Program-made: the position numbers and the translations under genes
DNA from: Cyanosarcina radialis HA8281-LM2
Lineage (GTDB): Bacteria > Cyanobacteriota > Cyanobacteriia > Cyanobacteriales > CCAP-1448
Direction: 5' to 3'
Assembly (NCBI GenBank): GCA_019359615.1
Contig: JAHHHA010000007.1
Location: 124,001-188,000 of the forward strand
DNA length: 64,000 nt
Shown: positions 46,705-57,156 of the stretch, piece after piece
Layout of the letters: each line of letters begins with the position of its first letter
How positions within the stretch are numbered: position 1 is the stretch's first letter
Notes under the pieces: generated by a model
Seen by the model: only the letters and a program-made list of their open reading frames with translations
The model's database searches: none
Told to the model about the DNA's origin: nothing

Positions 46705-46828
46705 TAAGTAATAAGTAATAGCTAAGACCAGAAAATAGCTAGTTTATTCTATTCTCCTATATTCTGCTGAACTTCTGAATTCCTGAACTTCTGAACTTCT
46801 GAACTCCTGAACTCCTGTATTCTTCTTA
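46705..46828. repeat. Two tandem arrays: period-7 AAGTAAT and period-8 CTTCTGAA
   Basis: AAGTAAT occurs three times directly after the methyltransferase stop. From 46767 to 46822 CTTCTGAA, CTCCTGAA and variants are repeated about seven times, ending next to the kinase start codon at 46831. Confidence 0.8.
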
Positions 46829-46830
46829 TT

Positions 46831-48642
46831 ATGATTTACTGCCTGAACCCTAATTGCCGTCATCCCGATAATTCTGATGATAACGTCTCGTGTCAAAGTT
46901 GTGGAACTAAACTCATACCGCTGTTAGCTAAGCGATATCGAGTTGTTAAACCCTTGGGAAGCGGTGGTTTCAGCAAAACTTATTTAGCTGAAGATACGCG
47001 CCGTCTAAATGCTCTTTGTGTCGTCAAACAATTTTGGCCGACAGGAGAAGCACAAGAAAACCTAGAAACCTTAGATAGAGCGATCGAATTATTCAATCAG
47101 GAAGCTGAAAGATTGCTGCAACTAGAAGAAAATTCTCAGATTCCTACTTTATTTGATTATTTTGAAGAAGCCAGTCATTTATATCTAATTCAACAGTTTA
47201 TTAAAGGGCGTACCCTTTTACAAGAATTAGCTGAAGAAGGTTGTTTTAATGAAACTAAAATTAAAGAAATATTATTAGATTTATTACCAGTTCTGCAATT
47301 TATTCATCAAAAGCAAGTCGTTCACCGCGATCTCAAGCCTGAGAACATCATCCGTCGGGAAAGCGATCGCAAACTGGTATTGATAGATTTTGGGGTTTCT
47401 AAAGAACTCACAGAAAGAATGACCACCAAGATGGGAACGACCACCGGAACTCTAGGTTATGCTCCCAGCGAACAAATGCTTTACGGTCAAGCTTATCCGG
47501 CTAGCGATCTATTTAGCTTAGGTGCAACTAGCCTTCATTTGCTAACAGGCAAACATCCGATTTACTTGTTTAATGCGAGGGAATCGCGATGGCTGTGGCG
47601 AGAAAAACTGGCTGCCAGAAATATTGCGATCGATGAAGGCTTGGGACGAATTTTAGATAACTTAATGCAAGATATTACTAAGCGATATCAATCTGCCGAT
47701 GCTGTTTTGCAAGATTTACACTCGTTGGTTCCTGAGAAGGTCATTTCACCCGCAAGCTACTCAACAACTCAATCGACCTTTGTGGGGATCGATAAACCCA
47801 ACTTAAAATTATTTAAATTTAATACTTTGACGATCGACGATCGCGGAGAAGAAATTATTCGCCTTTGCGCCCAAGCAGAATATTTTAGTGAAGATTTAGG
47901 CAAACAGGTAGTGCTGGAAATGGTATCCATTCCTGGCGGTACGTTTATGATGGGTTCGCCAGATACAGAAAAAGAAAGAGATAGCTATGAAGGTCCGCAA
48001 CACCAAGTCACTGTAGCGCCTTTCTTTTTGGGAAAATATCCAGTAACTCAAGCACAATGGCAAAGAATAGCTGCTTTACCTGAAGTCAAATCGGCGCTCA
48101 ATCCAGATCCATCTAAATTCAAAGGTGCTAATCGCCCGGTAGAAACGATCTCTTGGCTCGATGCCATGGAATTTTGTGCCAGATTATCTAGAGAAACGGG
48201 CAGAGAATATTTTTTACCCAGCGAAGCCCAATGGGAATATGCCTGTCGTGCTGGCACTACTACCCCCTTTCACTTTGGCGAAACTATCACCCCAGAATTA
48301 GCTAACTACGACGGTAACTATAATTATGCTTCTGGTCCTAAAGGTAGATATTACTGGGAGACAACTGCTGTTGGTAATTTTCCCGTAGCTAATGCTTTTG
48401 GCTTGTACGATATGCACGGGCTAGTTTGGGAATGGTGCGCCGATCCTTGGCATTTAAATTATCGCAATGCTCCCAATGATGGTAGCGTTTGGCAAGTTGA
48501 TGGTAATGATAATTATCGAGTGTTTCGCGGCGGTTCCTGGCACTCTTTGCCTTTAGTTTGTCGTAGTGCTTATCGGTATCGGTATTCTCCTGTTTATAGG
48601 TATAGAACTATCGGCTTTCGAGTAGCAGTTTTCTTAGAATAG
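46831..48642 (+). CDS. Ser/Thr kinase fused to a formylglycine-generating-enzyme-like domain
   Basis: The 603-residue protein opens with a four-Cys zinc motif (CLNPNCRHPDNSDDNVSCQSC, Cys 4, 9, 20, 23). The kinase domain follows (residues 31-290): GSGGFSKTYLAED, VVKQF, HRDLKPENI, DFGVSKE and GTLGYAPSEQ, all catalytic residues present. Residues 365-602 form an FGE-sulfatase (SUMF1-like) domain: MVSIPGGTFMMGSPDTEKER, VTVAPFFLGKYPVTQAQW, LPSEAQWEYACRAGT and a final FRGGSWHSLP and YRTIGFRVA. In such fusions this fold often lacks enzyme activity and binds ligands. The substrate is unknown. Confidence 0.92.
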   Translation: MIYCLNPNCRHPDNSDDNVSCQSCGTKLIPLLAKRYRVVKPLGSGGFSKTYLAEDTRRLNALCVVKQFWPTGEAQENLETLDRAIELFNQEAERLLQLEENSQIPTLFDYFEEASHLYLIQQFIKGRTLLQELAEEGCFNETKIKEILLDLLPVLQFIHQKQVVHRDLKPENIIRRESDRKLVLIDFGVSKELTERMTTKMGTTTGTLGYAPSEQMLYGQAYPASDLFSLGATSLHLLTGKHPIYLFNARESRWLWREKLAARNIAIDEGLGRILDNLMQDITKRYQSADAVLQDLHSLVPEKVISPASYSTTQSTFVGIDKPNLKLFKFNTLTIDDRGEEIIRLCAQAEYFSEDLGKQVVLEMVSIPGGTFMMGSPDTEKERDSYEGPQHQVTVAPFFLGKYPVTQAQWQRIAALPEVKSALNPDPSKFKGANRPVETISWLDAMEFCARLSRETGREYFLPSEAQWEYACRAGTTTPFHFGETITPELANYDGNYNYASGPKGRYYWETTAVGNFPVANAFGLYDMHGLVWEWCADPWHLNYRNAPNDGSVWQVDGNDNYRVFRGGSWHSLPLVCRSAYRYRYSPVYRYRTIGFRVAVFLE

Positions 48643-48677
48643 CTTTAATTTTTTTTGCTAAACTGGGAGGTTAGCAA

Positions 48678-49142
48678 ATGATTATTAGAGAATATATTTC
48701 TAGCGATACTCCAGCGATCGCCCAATTATTCTATGACACCGTTCATCAGATTAATATTCGAGATTATACCCAAGAACAAGTCGATGCTTGGGCATCAAAA
48801 GATATAGATCTAGAATTTTGGCGACAAAAATTAAGTAGCAAATTTACTTATGTGGGAACGATTGACGAGGTAATTGTCGGCTTTATTCAATTAGAGGGGA
48901 ACGGTCATATCGATTGTTTTTATTGCCACTGCCAATATCAAGGGCAAGGAATCGGCAACAAACTTTACCAGCACCTCGAACTGAAGGCAAAGTTATTACG
49001 GATCGATCGCCTGTTTGTAGAAGCTAGTATTACGGCTAAACCTTTCTTTGAAAAGCAGGGTTTTGTAACCGTTCAAGACCAAGAAGTAGAGCGGAAGAAA
49101 ATTAAATTAAGGAATTTTGTGATGGAGAAGTTACTGGCATAG
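48678..49142 (+). CDS. GNAT-family N-acetyltransferase
   Basis: The 154-residue protein matches the GNAT fold. The acetyl-CoA binding motif A is CHCQYQGQGIGNKLYQHLEL, with Q/G-x-x-G-x-G/A near residue 93, and VEASITAKPFFEKQGFV closes the domain. It resembles YafP-type small-molecule acetyltransferases. It begins 35 bp after the kinase gene with a GGGAGG ribosome-binding site and may be co-transcribed. The substrate is unknown. Confidence 0.85.
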   Translation: MIIREYISSDTPAIAQLFYDTVHQINIRDYTQEQVDAWASKDIDLEFWRQKLSSKFTYVGTIDEVIVGFIQLEGNGHIDCFYCHCQYQGQGIGNKLYQHLELKAKLLRIDRLFVEASITAKPFFEKQGFVTVQDQEVERKKIKLRNFVMEKLLA

Positions 49143-49158
49143 CAAGATTTGACGAACA

Positions 49159-49305
49159 GCCCTCACCCCCAGCCCCTCTCCCAAGCTTGGGAGAGGGGAG
49201 AAAGATGCGTGTCGATGTGGAATATCAGAAGTTCCAGTAGGGTGCGTTAGACGGCGATAATCTTTACTCTGACTTAAATTCAACAATTCGTCGTAACGCA
49301 CCATT
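49159..49305. repeat. Hairpin repeat and GGTGCGTTA inverted repeat
   Basis: CCTCACCCCCAGCCCCTCTC with CCAAGCTTGGGAGAGGGG (49159-49200) is a full copy of the CTCTCCC/GGGAGAG family. At 49241-49249 GGTGCGTTA pairs with TAACGCACC at 49293-49301, a common cyanobacterial inverted repeat that spans about 60 bases. Confidence 0.7.
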
Positions 49306-49318
49306 TTAGCTTGATACT

Positions 49319-49777
49319 ATGAAAAAACTTGTTGCCTATGTATGGACTAAACCTAATGTAGGCTATATGCCTTTATTACGTTGTGTCAACCAAAATGGAG
49401 ACATTGATTCTTCAGTTACTGAGACACTGCTTAGCTTGGTTAGTCAAGTATCCGAGAAGTCATTAGTATGTCTTCAATCTATTATTGAACAGGTTGAATC
49501 CTCAAACCGCGAACAGAAAAGTCCTGATAAGCATCATTTTTCAATCAATTCGATTGATGTATGGTTTCGAGACACAAAAGCAAGTTCTACTAGCGTTGTG
49601 ATTGCAAACGAGTACATTGACAAATTTTCAGAAGATGATGGAGAACCCCAGGAGTTTACCCTAAATCAACTCAAACTCGCGATAGAGTTCTGGGAGCAAT
49701 TCTTGAAAAGGATAGAAAATGGAGGAATTGAATCTTCTGGTAATCTAAAATGCGAGTGTATATTTCCTGAATATTAG
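49319..49777 (+). CDS. Hypothetical protein
   Basis: The 152-residue protein is not recognised. It has mixed alpha/beta character, an acidic C-terminal half (DKFSEDDGEPQEFTLNQLKL, then IEFWEQFLKRIENG) and two Cys near the end (CECIF). Size, acidity and isolation next to repeats would fit an immunity-type or stress protein, but there is no direct support. It converges on purB with 16 bp between the stops. Confidence 0.5.
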   Translation: MKKLVAYVWTKPNVGYMPLLRCVNQNGDIDSSVTETLLSLVSQVSEKSLVCLQSIIEQVESSNREQKSPDKHHFSINSIDVWFRDTKASSTSVVIANEYIDKFSEDDGEPQEFTLNQLKLAIEFWEQFLKRIENGGIESSGNLKCECIFPEY

Positions 49778-49793
49778 GGGAAAAAACCAAATC

Positions 49794-51089
49794 CTAAATA
49801 TTCAGACGTTGATAAATCTCATCTAAATGCCGCAAATGGTGCTGAGGATCGAAACAGTCCTCGACTTCCTCAGAAGATAGGTACTGAGCCACGCGGGGGT
49901 CTTTGGCGATGCTTTCATGGAAGTTTCCTTCCCGTCGATTCCAGGCTTGATGGGCATTTTCTTGGACGATCGCATAAGCTTCTTCTCGATTCATCCCTTT
50001 CTCGACTAAAGCTAGCAGCACTCGTTGACTGAAAACTACGCCCCCATAGCAATTCATGTTCCTGGCCATGTTTTCGGGGTAAACCAACAAATGTTTGATT
50101 AAGTCGGCAGTTTCTACCAACATGAAGTGAGTCAGAATGCAAACATCGGGCAGAATTACCCGTTCGACAGAACTGTGAGAAATATCTCTTTCATGCCACA
50201 GAGCGACATTTTCTAAAGCCGCGATCGCATGAGATCTTAAAATCCTCGCCATTCCCGTCAACCTCTCGGAACGAATTGGGTTGCGCTTGTGGGGCATAGC
50301 TGATGAACCTTTTTGCCCTTTGGCAAAAAATTCTTCTACTTCTAAAACATCCGTGCGCTGCAAATTGCGGATTTCTACGGCAAAGCGTTCGATCGAGGCT
50401 CCTAGTAAAGCTAAGGTTTGGACGAATTCGGCATGGCGATCGCGAGAAATTACTTGAGTCGAAGCCGTATCGGGTTGGAGTCCCAATTTTTGACAAGCGA
50501 GGGATTCTACCCTCGGTTCGATATTGGCATACGTCCCCACCGCCCCAGAAATCTTGCCGACACCAATTTGGTTGCGCAAACGCACCAATCGATCGCGGTG
50601 ACGCAGCATTTCTGCCAGCCAACCTGCCAATTTAAACCCAAAAGTAATCGGTTCGGCGTGAATTCCATGCGATCGACCGATCGCAAATGTGTTTCGATGT
50701 TGCTGTGCCTGATAGCGAATGGCTTGGATCGCATCTTCCAAACGGGCCAGCAGTACGTTTAAACTAGCTACCATTTGCAATGCCAAAGCCGTATCTAGCA
50801 CGTCGGAACTAGTCAAACCCAAATGAATGTAGCGTCCAGCATCGCCGACGTACTCGTTAACATTGGTGAGGAAAGCTATGACATCGTGGCGAACTTCGGC
50901 TTCAATTTCTAGCACCCGCTGGGGATTGAAATTAGCCTTTTGCTTGATTTCTGCTAATGCCTCTTTGGGAATGTATCCCAATTCCGCTTGAGCTTCACAG
51001 ACTGCGATTTCTACTTGAAGCCAAGTTTTCAGCTTATAGGTTTCCGTCCACAGGTCGCCCATTTCGGGCAAAGTATATCGATCGAGCAC
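49794..51089 (-). CDS. purB: Adenylosuccinate lyase
   Basis: PurB acts twice in purine synthesis, removing fumarate from SAICAR and from adenylosuccinate. The 431-residue product has TSSDVLDTALALQMV near residue 87 with the catalytic region GRSHGIHAEPITFGFKLAGW near residue 137, and the superfamily signature GSSAMPHKRNPIRSERLTGM near residue 262, with the flexible-loop Ser. It is complete and of usual length. Confidence 0.97.
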   Translation of the reverse strand: MLDRYTLPEMGDLWTETYKLKTWLQVEIAVCEAQAELGYIPKEALAEIKQKANFNPQRVLEIEAEVRHDVIAFLTNVNEYVGDAGRYIHLGLTSSDVLDTALALQMVASLNVLLARLEDAIQAIRYQAQQHRNTFAIGRSHGIHAEPITFGFKLAGWLAEMLRHRDRLVRLRNQIGVGKISGAVGTYANIEPRVESLACQKLGLQPDTASTQVISRDRHAEFVQTLALLGASIERFAVEIRNLQRTDVLEVEEFFAKGQKGSSAMPHKRNPIRSERLTGMARILRSHAIAALENVALWHERDISHSSVERVILPDVCILTHFMLVETADLIKHLLVYPENMARNMNCYGGVVFSQRVLLALVEKGMNREEAYAIVQENAHQAWNRREGNFHESIAKDPRVAQYLSSEEVEDCFDPQHHLRHLDEIYQRLNI

Positions 51090-51124
51090 AGTCCGCCCTA
51101 TAGTTCAACCGTCATATTGTACAA

Positions 51125-51204
51125 CTAGTTCAGGAGTTCAGAAGTTCAGAAGTTCAGAAGTTTAGAAGTTTAGAAGGTACAGACGTTGCATGCAACGTCT
51201 GTAC
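51125..51204. repeat. TTCAGAAG array followed by GTACAGACGTTGCA palindrome, copy 3
   Basis: About six copies of TTCAGAAG/TTTAGAAG lead directly into a perfect 28-base palindrome at 51177-51204 (GTACAGACGTTGCA and its complement). Divergent promoters for purB and the glycosyltransferase must lie around this block. A CATCTCCC array follows at 51240-51282. Confidence 0.8.
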
Positions 51205-51282
51205 AGAAGTGTGGAGTTAAGAATTTTCTTCGACCTCTTCGCCATCTCCCCATCTCCCCATCTCCCCATCTCCCTCTCCCCT

Positions 51283-52365
51283 ATGTCTCGTCCAGTTTTA
51301 TACGTCGCCATTACCAATCATGGTTTCGGTCATGCTGTAAGGGCTGCATCTGTAGTCGCTAAAGTTCAGCAATTAGATCCAGAAATCCTGACGATTTTGG
51401 TGACAACCACACCGCGTTGGTTGTTAGAGTCATACATTTCAGGCGATTTCATCCATCGTCCCCGTGGTTTTGATGTCGGTGTCATCCAAGCCGATAGCTT
51501 GCAGATGGATAAACCTGCCACTTTAGAAAAACTGCGGCAAATTCAACAACAACAGCGATCGATCGTGGCTGGAGAAGTTAACTTTATTCGCCAAAATCGG
51601 GTGAGATTAATTTTGGCAGATATTCCGCCTCTAGCACCAGTAATCGCTCGCGCTGCCGATATCCCTTGTTGGATGATGGGCAATTTTGGTTGGGATTTTA
51701 TCTATCGAGATTGGCAAGGAGAATTTATCGAGATCGCCGATTGGATCGAGCAGTGTTACAGCCAATGCGATCGCTTATTTCGCTTGCCTCTCCACGAGCC
51801 AATGAGTTCTTTTCCTGTTATTACTGATGTCGGTTTAACTGGTGGAACGCCCAAATATAGCAACGATCGCCTGCTAGCAACTTTTCAAATTACTGCTTCT
51901 CAGGATAAAACGATATTGCTTTCCTTCGGGGGATTGGGGTTACAACAAATTCCCTACGACAATTTGCAGCGATTCCCCGATTGGCAATTTATTACTTTCG
52001 ATTCCCAAGCGCCCGATTTACCCAATTTAATCAAAATTATCGATCGCCAATACCGTCCGGTCGATTTAATGCCAGTTTGCGGGCGAGTAATTTCTAAACC
52101 GGGTTACAGCACGTTTGCTGAGGCTTTGCGATTAGATACCCCCATAGTTTCCCTCACCCGCAAAGACTTTGCCGAATCTCCGTTTCTGCTGGGCGGAATT
52201 CAAGACTACGCTCGACATCAAATTGTCACTCCGAGCGAGTTTTTTGAGAGTAACTGGGAGTTTCTCGATCGAAGCTTGCAGCCACCACGAAAATCGGAAG
52301 TGCTGGCTAAAGATGGGGAAGAAGCGATCGCTACGGCAATTGTTACAGCCCTTAACGCAAATTAA
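51283..52365 (+). CDS. GT-B type glycosyltransferase-like protein
   Basis: The start at ATG 51283 gives MSRPVLYVAITNHGFGHAVR and a 360-residue protein; the frame upstream to 51190 is repeat DNA. The opening ITNHGFGHAVRA is the glycine-rich loop of MurG/UGT-like glycosyltransferases, and the C-terminal part DLMPVCGRVISKPGYSTFAE has the donor-binding pattern of GT-B enzymes; related sequence precedes sugar kinases in some L-arabinokinases. No membrane span. Donor and acceptor are unknown. It lies upstream of por on the same strand with an 82-bp spacer. Confidence 0.75.
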   Translation: MSRPVLYVAITNHGFGHAVRAASVVAKVQQLDPEILTILVTTTPRWLLESYISGDFIHRPRGFDVGVIQADSLQMDKPATLEKLRQIQQQQRSIVAGEVNFIRQNRVRLILADIPPLAPVIARAADIPCWMMGNFGWDFIYRDWQGEFIEIADWIEQCYSQCDRLFRLPLHEPMSSFPVITDVGLTGGTPKYSNDRLLATFQITASQDKTILLSFGGLGLQQIPYDNLQRFPDWQFITFDSQAPDLPNLIKIIDRQYRPVDLMPVCGRVISKPGYSTFAEALRLDTPIVSLTRKDFAESPFLLGGIQDYARHQIVTPSEFFESNWEFLDRSLQPPRKSEVLAKDGEEAIATAIVTALNAN

Positions 52366-52402
52366 GATGCGAACCCCAATTTTTGATAACCTCGAAACAT
52401 AA

Positions 52403-53410
<1,008 letters not shown>

Positions 53411-53439
53411 ATTCGATCGAAGTAAACCCAATAGCTAAA

Positions 53440-53477
53440 AGTGGGAGGATCTCGATCGAGATCCTCCCACTCTTTTT
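53440..53477 (+). terminator. Terminator of por
   Basis: AGTGGGAGGATCTCGA and its exact complement form a 32-base palindrome (53440-53471), followed by CTTTTT. It lies 30 bases after the por stop. Confidence 0.92.
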
Positions 53478-53641
53478 AAAAAACCGCAAAAATTGACCTA
53501 GCGATCGCAATTTTTATAGTTTTTGGGGGAATCATTAACTATAGGAGATTGCAGCCACGCGCTCTCTGCTTTCATCTGTGCCGATCGGGGTTTCGGGGTA
53601 GGCAGGAACTATTTATCGCTCTGACTTAGGAAAAACCATTT

Positions 53642-54841
53642 ATGTATGACATCGCCATTATTGGAGGTGGAATTGTCGGCCTCTCGACCGCAATGGCTGT
53701 AGGCGATCGCTATCCCGATGCTCGCATTACTGTGTTAGAGAAAGAGAATTGCTTGGCTCATCACCAAACGGGTAACAATAGCGGCGTAATTCATTCTGGC
53801 ATCTATTACAAACCAGGAAGTTTCAAAGCTAAGTTTTGCCGTGCAGGTGCTGATTCTATGGTGCAATTCTGCCAGCAGCATGACATCAATTTTGAAGTTT
53901 GCGGTAAGATCGTCGTCGCTACCGAACCAGAAGAACTGCCGTTGCTAGAAAATCTCTATCAACGTGGTTTAGATAACGGCATCAAAGTAGCCAAACTTAC
54001 AGCCGAAGAGGTTAGAGAAATCGAGCCATATGTTAATTGTTTGGCAGGAATTAAAGTTTTTTCTACTGGGATTGTTGACTACAAACAAGTCGCTCAAAAA
54101 TATGCCGAGCTAGTCAGGCTTCGGGGTGGAGAAATTCATCTCAAGACTAAAGTGGAACGCATTGTTACTAGAGGCGACGTGCAGATCCTAGAAACCAACA
54201 ACGGTAATTTTGCCACTCGTTGGACGATCAACTGTGCTGGGTTGCACAGCGATCGCGTAGCTAAACTAGATGGGGTAGATCCTCAGTCGCAAATCGTTCC
54301 CTTTCGAGGAGAATATTACGAACTGAAGCCGGAAAAACGATATTTAGTCAAAAATCTGATTTATCCGGTTCCGAATCCTAACTTTCCGTTTTTAGGCGTG
54401 CATTTCACCCGCGCGATCGATGGTAGCGTTCACGCCGGACCGAATGCCGTCCTCAGCCTCAAACGAGAAGGATACCGCAAGAGCGACTTCGACCTGAAAG
54501 ATTTTGTGGAAGTCATGACTTATCCTGGTTTCTGGAAATTAGCCGCCAAACACGCCGATGAAGGCATACAGGAAATAATTCGCTCGTTTAGCAAGGCCGC
54601 CTTTACGCGCAGCCTCCAGCGGTTAATTCCAGAAGTGCGCTCTGAAGATCTGATGCCCACCCATGCAGGCGTAAGAGCGCAAGCTCTCGCACCCGAAGGT
54701 AAGTTAGTAGAAGACTTCTTAATCGTTAAAAATCAGCGCTCGGTGCATATTTGCAACGCCCCCTCTCCCGCAGCGACCTCTTCTTTAGAGATCGGCAAAG
54801 CGATCGCTAACCAACTTTTAACTCTTAAGTTTTCTGGTTAG
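53642..54841 (+). CDS. lhgO: L-2-hydroxyglutarate oxidase
   Basis: LhgO is an FAD enzyme that oxidises L-2-hydroxyglutarate to 2-oxoglutarate, usually passing electrons to the membrane quinone pool. The 399-residue product has the FAD-binding opening YDIAIIGGGIVGLSTAMAVG at residues 2-21, the HHQTGNNSGVIHSGIYYKPG block near residue 40 that is specific to this family, NCAGLHSDRVA, and the C-terminal HICNAPSPAATSSLEIGK. It heads a plus-strand run: the ABC permease starts 42 bp after it. A link to the sugar dehydrogenase at 57699 is discussed in the findings. Confidence 0.92.
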   Translation: MYDIAIIGGGIVGLSTAMAVGDRYPDARITVLEKENCLAHHQTGNNSGVIHSGIYYKPGSFKAKFCRAGADSMVQFCQQHDINFEVCGKIVVATEPEELPLLENLYQRGLDNGIKVAKLTAEEVREIEPYVNCLAGIKVFSTGIVDYKQVAQKYAELVRLRGGEIHLKTKVERIVTRGDVQILETNNGNFATRWTINCAGLHSDRVAKLDGVDPQSQIVPFRGEYYELKPEKRYLVKNLIYPVPNPNFPFLGVHFTRAIDGSVHAGPNAVLSLKREGYRKSDFDLKDFVEVMTYPGFWKLAAKHADEGIQEIIRSFSKAAFTRSLQRLIPEVRSEDLMPTHAGVRAQALAPEGKLVEDFLIVKNQRSVHICNAPSPAATSSLEIGKAIANQLLTLKFSG

Positions 54842-54883
54842 AGTTTCAATTTTACAGGATTTTTTGGGAACTATATCAGTACC

Positions 54884-55732
54884 ATGAATAATAAACCCTT
54901 AAAGCATCCCATGCCAGCAAAATTAACGATCGAGGCAGGTCGTACCGAAAAACAATACTGGCAAGATCTGTGGCGATATCGAGAATTATTTTATTTCCTG
55001 TCTTGGCGCGACATCTTGGTACGCTACAAGCAAACTACTATCGGGATTGCTTGGGCATTAATTCGACCGTTTTTAACCATGGTCGTATTTACAATTGTGT
55101 TTGGCAATTTAGCTAAATTACCATCTGGAGGTATTCCCTATCCAATTTTAGTATTTGCGGCGATGTTGCCCTGGCAGTTTTTTGCTAACTCTCTTTCAGA
55201 GTGCAGTAATAGCCTGATTAGCAATTCTAATTTAATTTCTAAGGTGTACTTTCCCCGCTTGATCGTACCAGCTAGTGCGGCGATCGTTAGTTTTGTTGAT
55301 TTCATGATTTCTGGAATGATTATGCTGGGACTAATGGCCTGGTATAACTTCGTCCCCGACTGGCGGATCTTGACCTTGCCGTTATTTATTGCGATCGCTT
55401 TTGCTGCTGCCATGGGTGCGGGATTGTGGATGGCGGCGCTGAACGTAGAATATCGAGATTTTCGCTATATAGTTCCTTTTATCGTCCAGTTCGGGCTGTA
55501 TATATCGCCAGTAGGGTTTACTAGTAACATCGTGCCAGAGCAGTGGCGGTTGCTCTATTCTTTAAACCCCATGGTGGGAGTGATCGATGGCTTCCGCTGG
55601 GCAATTTTGGGCGGCTCGACCGAGATCTATATGCCGGGATTTCTGCTGTCGCTGAGTTTAGTCGTCCTAGTATTTATCACTGGAATTTGGTACTTCCGGA
55701 AGATGGAGCGAACTTTTGCTGATGTGATTTAG
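54884..55732 (+). CDS. ABC-2 type polysaccharide exporter permease (Wzm-like)
   Basis: The 282-residue membrane protein has six hydrophobic segments between residues 50 and 275. It carries the ABC2_membrane family pattern: YRELFYFLSWRDILVRYKQT at the N terminus (the amphipathic interface helix), then FGNLAKLPSGGIPYPILVFA and the C-terminal MVGVIDGFRWAILGG. Such permeases, with a Wzt-type ATPase, export O-antigen or other polysaccharides across the inner membrane. The matching ATPase is the next gene, 94 bp downstream. Confidence 0.93.
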   Translation: MNNKPLKHPMPAKLTIEAGRTEKQYWQDLWRYRELFYFLSWRDILVRYKQTTIGIAWALIRPFLTMVVFTIVFGNLAKLPSGGIPYPILVFAAMLPWQFFANSLSECSNSLISNSNLISKVYFPRLIVPASAAIVSFVDFMISGMIMLGLMAWYNFVPDWRILTLPLFIAIAFAAAMGAGLWMAALNVEYRDFRYIVPFIVQFGLYISPVGFTSNIVPEQWRLLYSLNPMVGVIDGFRWAILGGSTEIYMPGFLLSLSLVVLVFITGIWYFRKMERTFADVI

Positions 55733-55826
55733 TCGTCAGCTTGCCAAACTTTAGAATTTGCCGATCGAGATCGCTTAGGTATTAGAAGTTGGGACAGTAT
55801 ATCCAATTTAGATCCTCCAAATCAGT

Positions 55827-57098
55827 ATGCCTGAAACAGTAATTCAAGTAAAAAACCTGGGTAAGAAGTATATCTTATCCCACCAAGATAATCGCGGCAC
55901 CAAAACCTTACGAGAGACGATTACTAATAGTGCCAAATCTCTCAGTCATAAACTAATCAAACCTTCAGGAAAGTCAGCATTCAATTCTAACCGCGAGGAA
56001 TTTTGGGCGCTCAAAGACGTATCCTTTGAGATCGAGCAGGGCGAATGTATTGGCGTTATCGGTCGCAACGGCGCGGGCAAATCTACTTTGCTGAAAATTT
56101 TAAGTCGGATTACAGAACCGACCAAGGGACAGGTATCTATTCAAGGGCGGATTGCCAGCCTGTTAGAGGTGGGAACGGGGTTCCATCCTGAGTTGAGCGG
56201 CCGGGAAAATATCTACCTCAATGGCGCAATTTTAGGCATGAGCAAGGTAGAGATTAAGAGGAAGTTTGATGAGATTGTCGCCTTTGCAGAGATCGATAAA
56301 TTTTTAGATACTCCAGTGAAGCGTTATTCTTCTGGAATGTACGTGCGTCTAGCTTTTGCTGTTGCCGCTCACTTAGAGCCAGAAATTTTAATTGTTGATG
56401 AAGTCCTAGCCGTGGGCGATTCGGCCTTTCAAAAAAAGTGCCTGGGGAAAATGGGAGATGTGGCTACTAAAGAAGGACGGACGGTGCTGTTTGTCAGCCA
56501 TAGTATGCAGGCTATCGCTCAGCTAACCCACCGTTGCATATTACTTTCCCAAGGCAACGTGCAATTTGATGGCAGGACAGATAAGGCCGTACATTTATAT
56601 CTCAATAGCGATAAACCACCAGAAGAAGCAGCTTATTATCAAGCCCCACCGGAAAAAACTGGCAATCATGTCGCTTGGATGCGGGTACATACTTCTGATG
56701 AGGGCGGAGTGCATTTTTGGGGCGAACCGATCGTTTTTGAGTTTGCTCTCACAATAGTTCAGCCTCATGAGAGTTTGTGGTTTTCTTTTCAAGTGATAAA
56801 CGAACTGGACCAATCTGTTTGTATTTTTTGGTTCGACAAATCCAACGCCCCCTTTTATCGCCAGTCGGGAACGTTTATCCTGCGCTGCGAGATTCCTAAA
56901 TTTCGGCTCTACATGGGTTCTTATACTTTAAGGACTTGGTTTTCCCAAAGACGGGGAAGTACGCTGTTAGAAAATCTGAGAAATGTTTGCTCGTTTGAAG
57001 TCAGTATGTATAAGCGCGAGAGAGAAGAATATGAATGGGAAAGAGATGAATGCGTCTACTTAGAAGATGCTGTTTGGCAAGTAGTTGAGTCCGACTAA
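55827..57098 (+). CDS. Polysaccharide exporter ATPase with substrate-binding tail (Wzt-like)
   Basis: Residues 5-255 are the nucleotide-binding domain: Walker A GRNGAGKST near residue 79, signature RYSSGMYVRLAFA near residue 171, Walker B ILIVDEVLAVGD near residue 190 and the switch His in FVSHS. Residues 270-420 form a beta-rich tail of the Wzt C-terminal type (HFWGEPIVFEFALTI, then FRLYMGSYTLRTWFS). In Wzt such tails recognise the modified end of the glycan chain. The presence of a tail therefore suggests a chain-end cap; the sugar genes that follow may build the repeat or the cap. Confidence 0.92.
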   Translation: MPETVIQVKNLGKKYILSHQDNRGTKTLRETITNSAKSLSHKLIKPSGKSAFNSNREEFWALKDVSFEIEQGECIGVIGRNGAGKSTLLKILSRITEPTKGQVSIQGRIASLLEVGTGFHPELSGRENIYLNGAILGMSKVEIKRKFDEIVAFAEIDKFLDTPVKRYSSGMYVRLAFAVAAHLEPEILIVDEVLAVGDSAFQKKCLGKMGDVATKEGRTVLFVSHSMQAIAQLTHRCILLSQGNVQFDGRTDKAVHLYLNSDKPPEEAAYYQAPPEKTGNHVAWMRVHTSDEGGVHFWGEPIVFEFALTIVQPHESLWFSFQVINELDQSVCIFWFDKSNAPFYRQSGTFILRCEIPKFRLYMGSYTLRTWFSQRRGSTLLENLRNVCSFEVSMYKREREEYEWERDECVYLEDAVWQVVESD

Positions 57099-57156
57099 TT
57101 TGCTAACAAGTAAATGAATTTTCAGTCAACATAATGGGAATATTAGTAAATAAGCT

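Noticed and set aside
51190-51282. Longer N terminus of the glycosyltransferase before 51283
   Set aside because: It encodes repeat DNA (ISPSPHLPISLSP-type), whereas the family start is MSRPVLYVAITNHGFGH.
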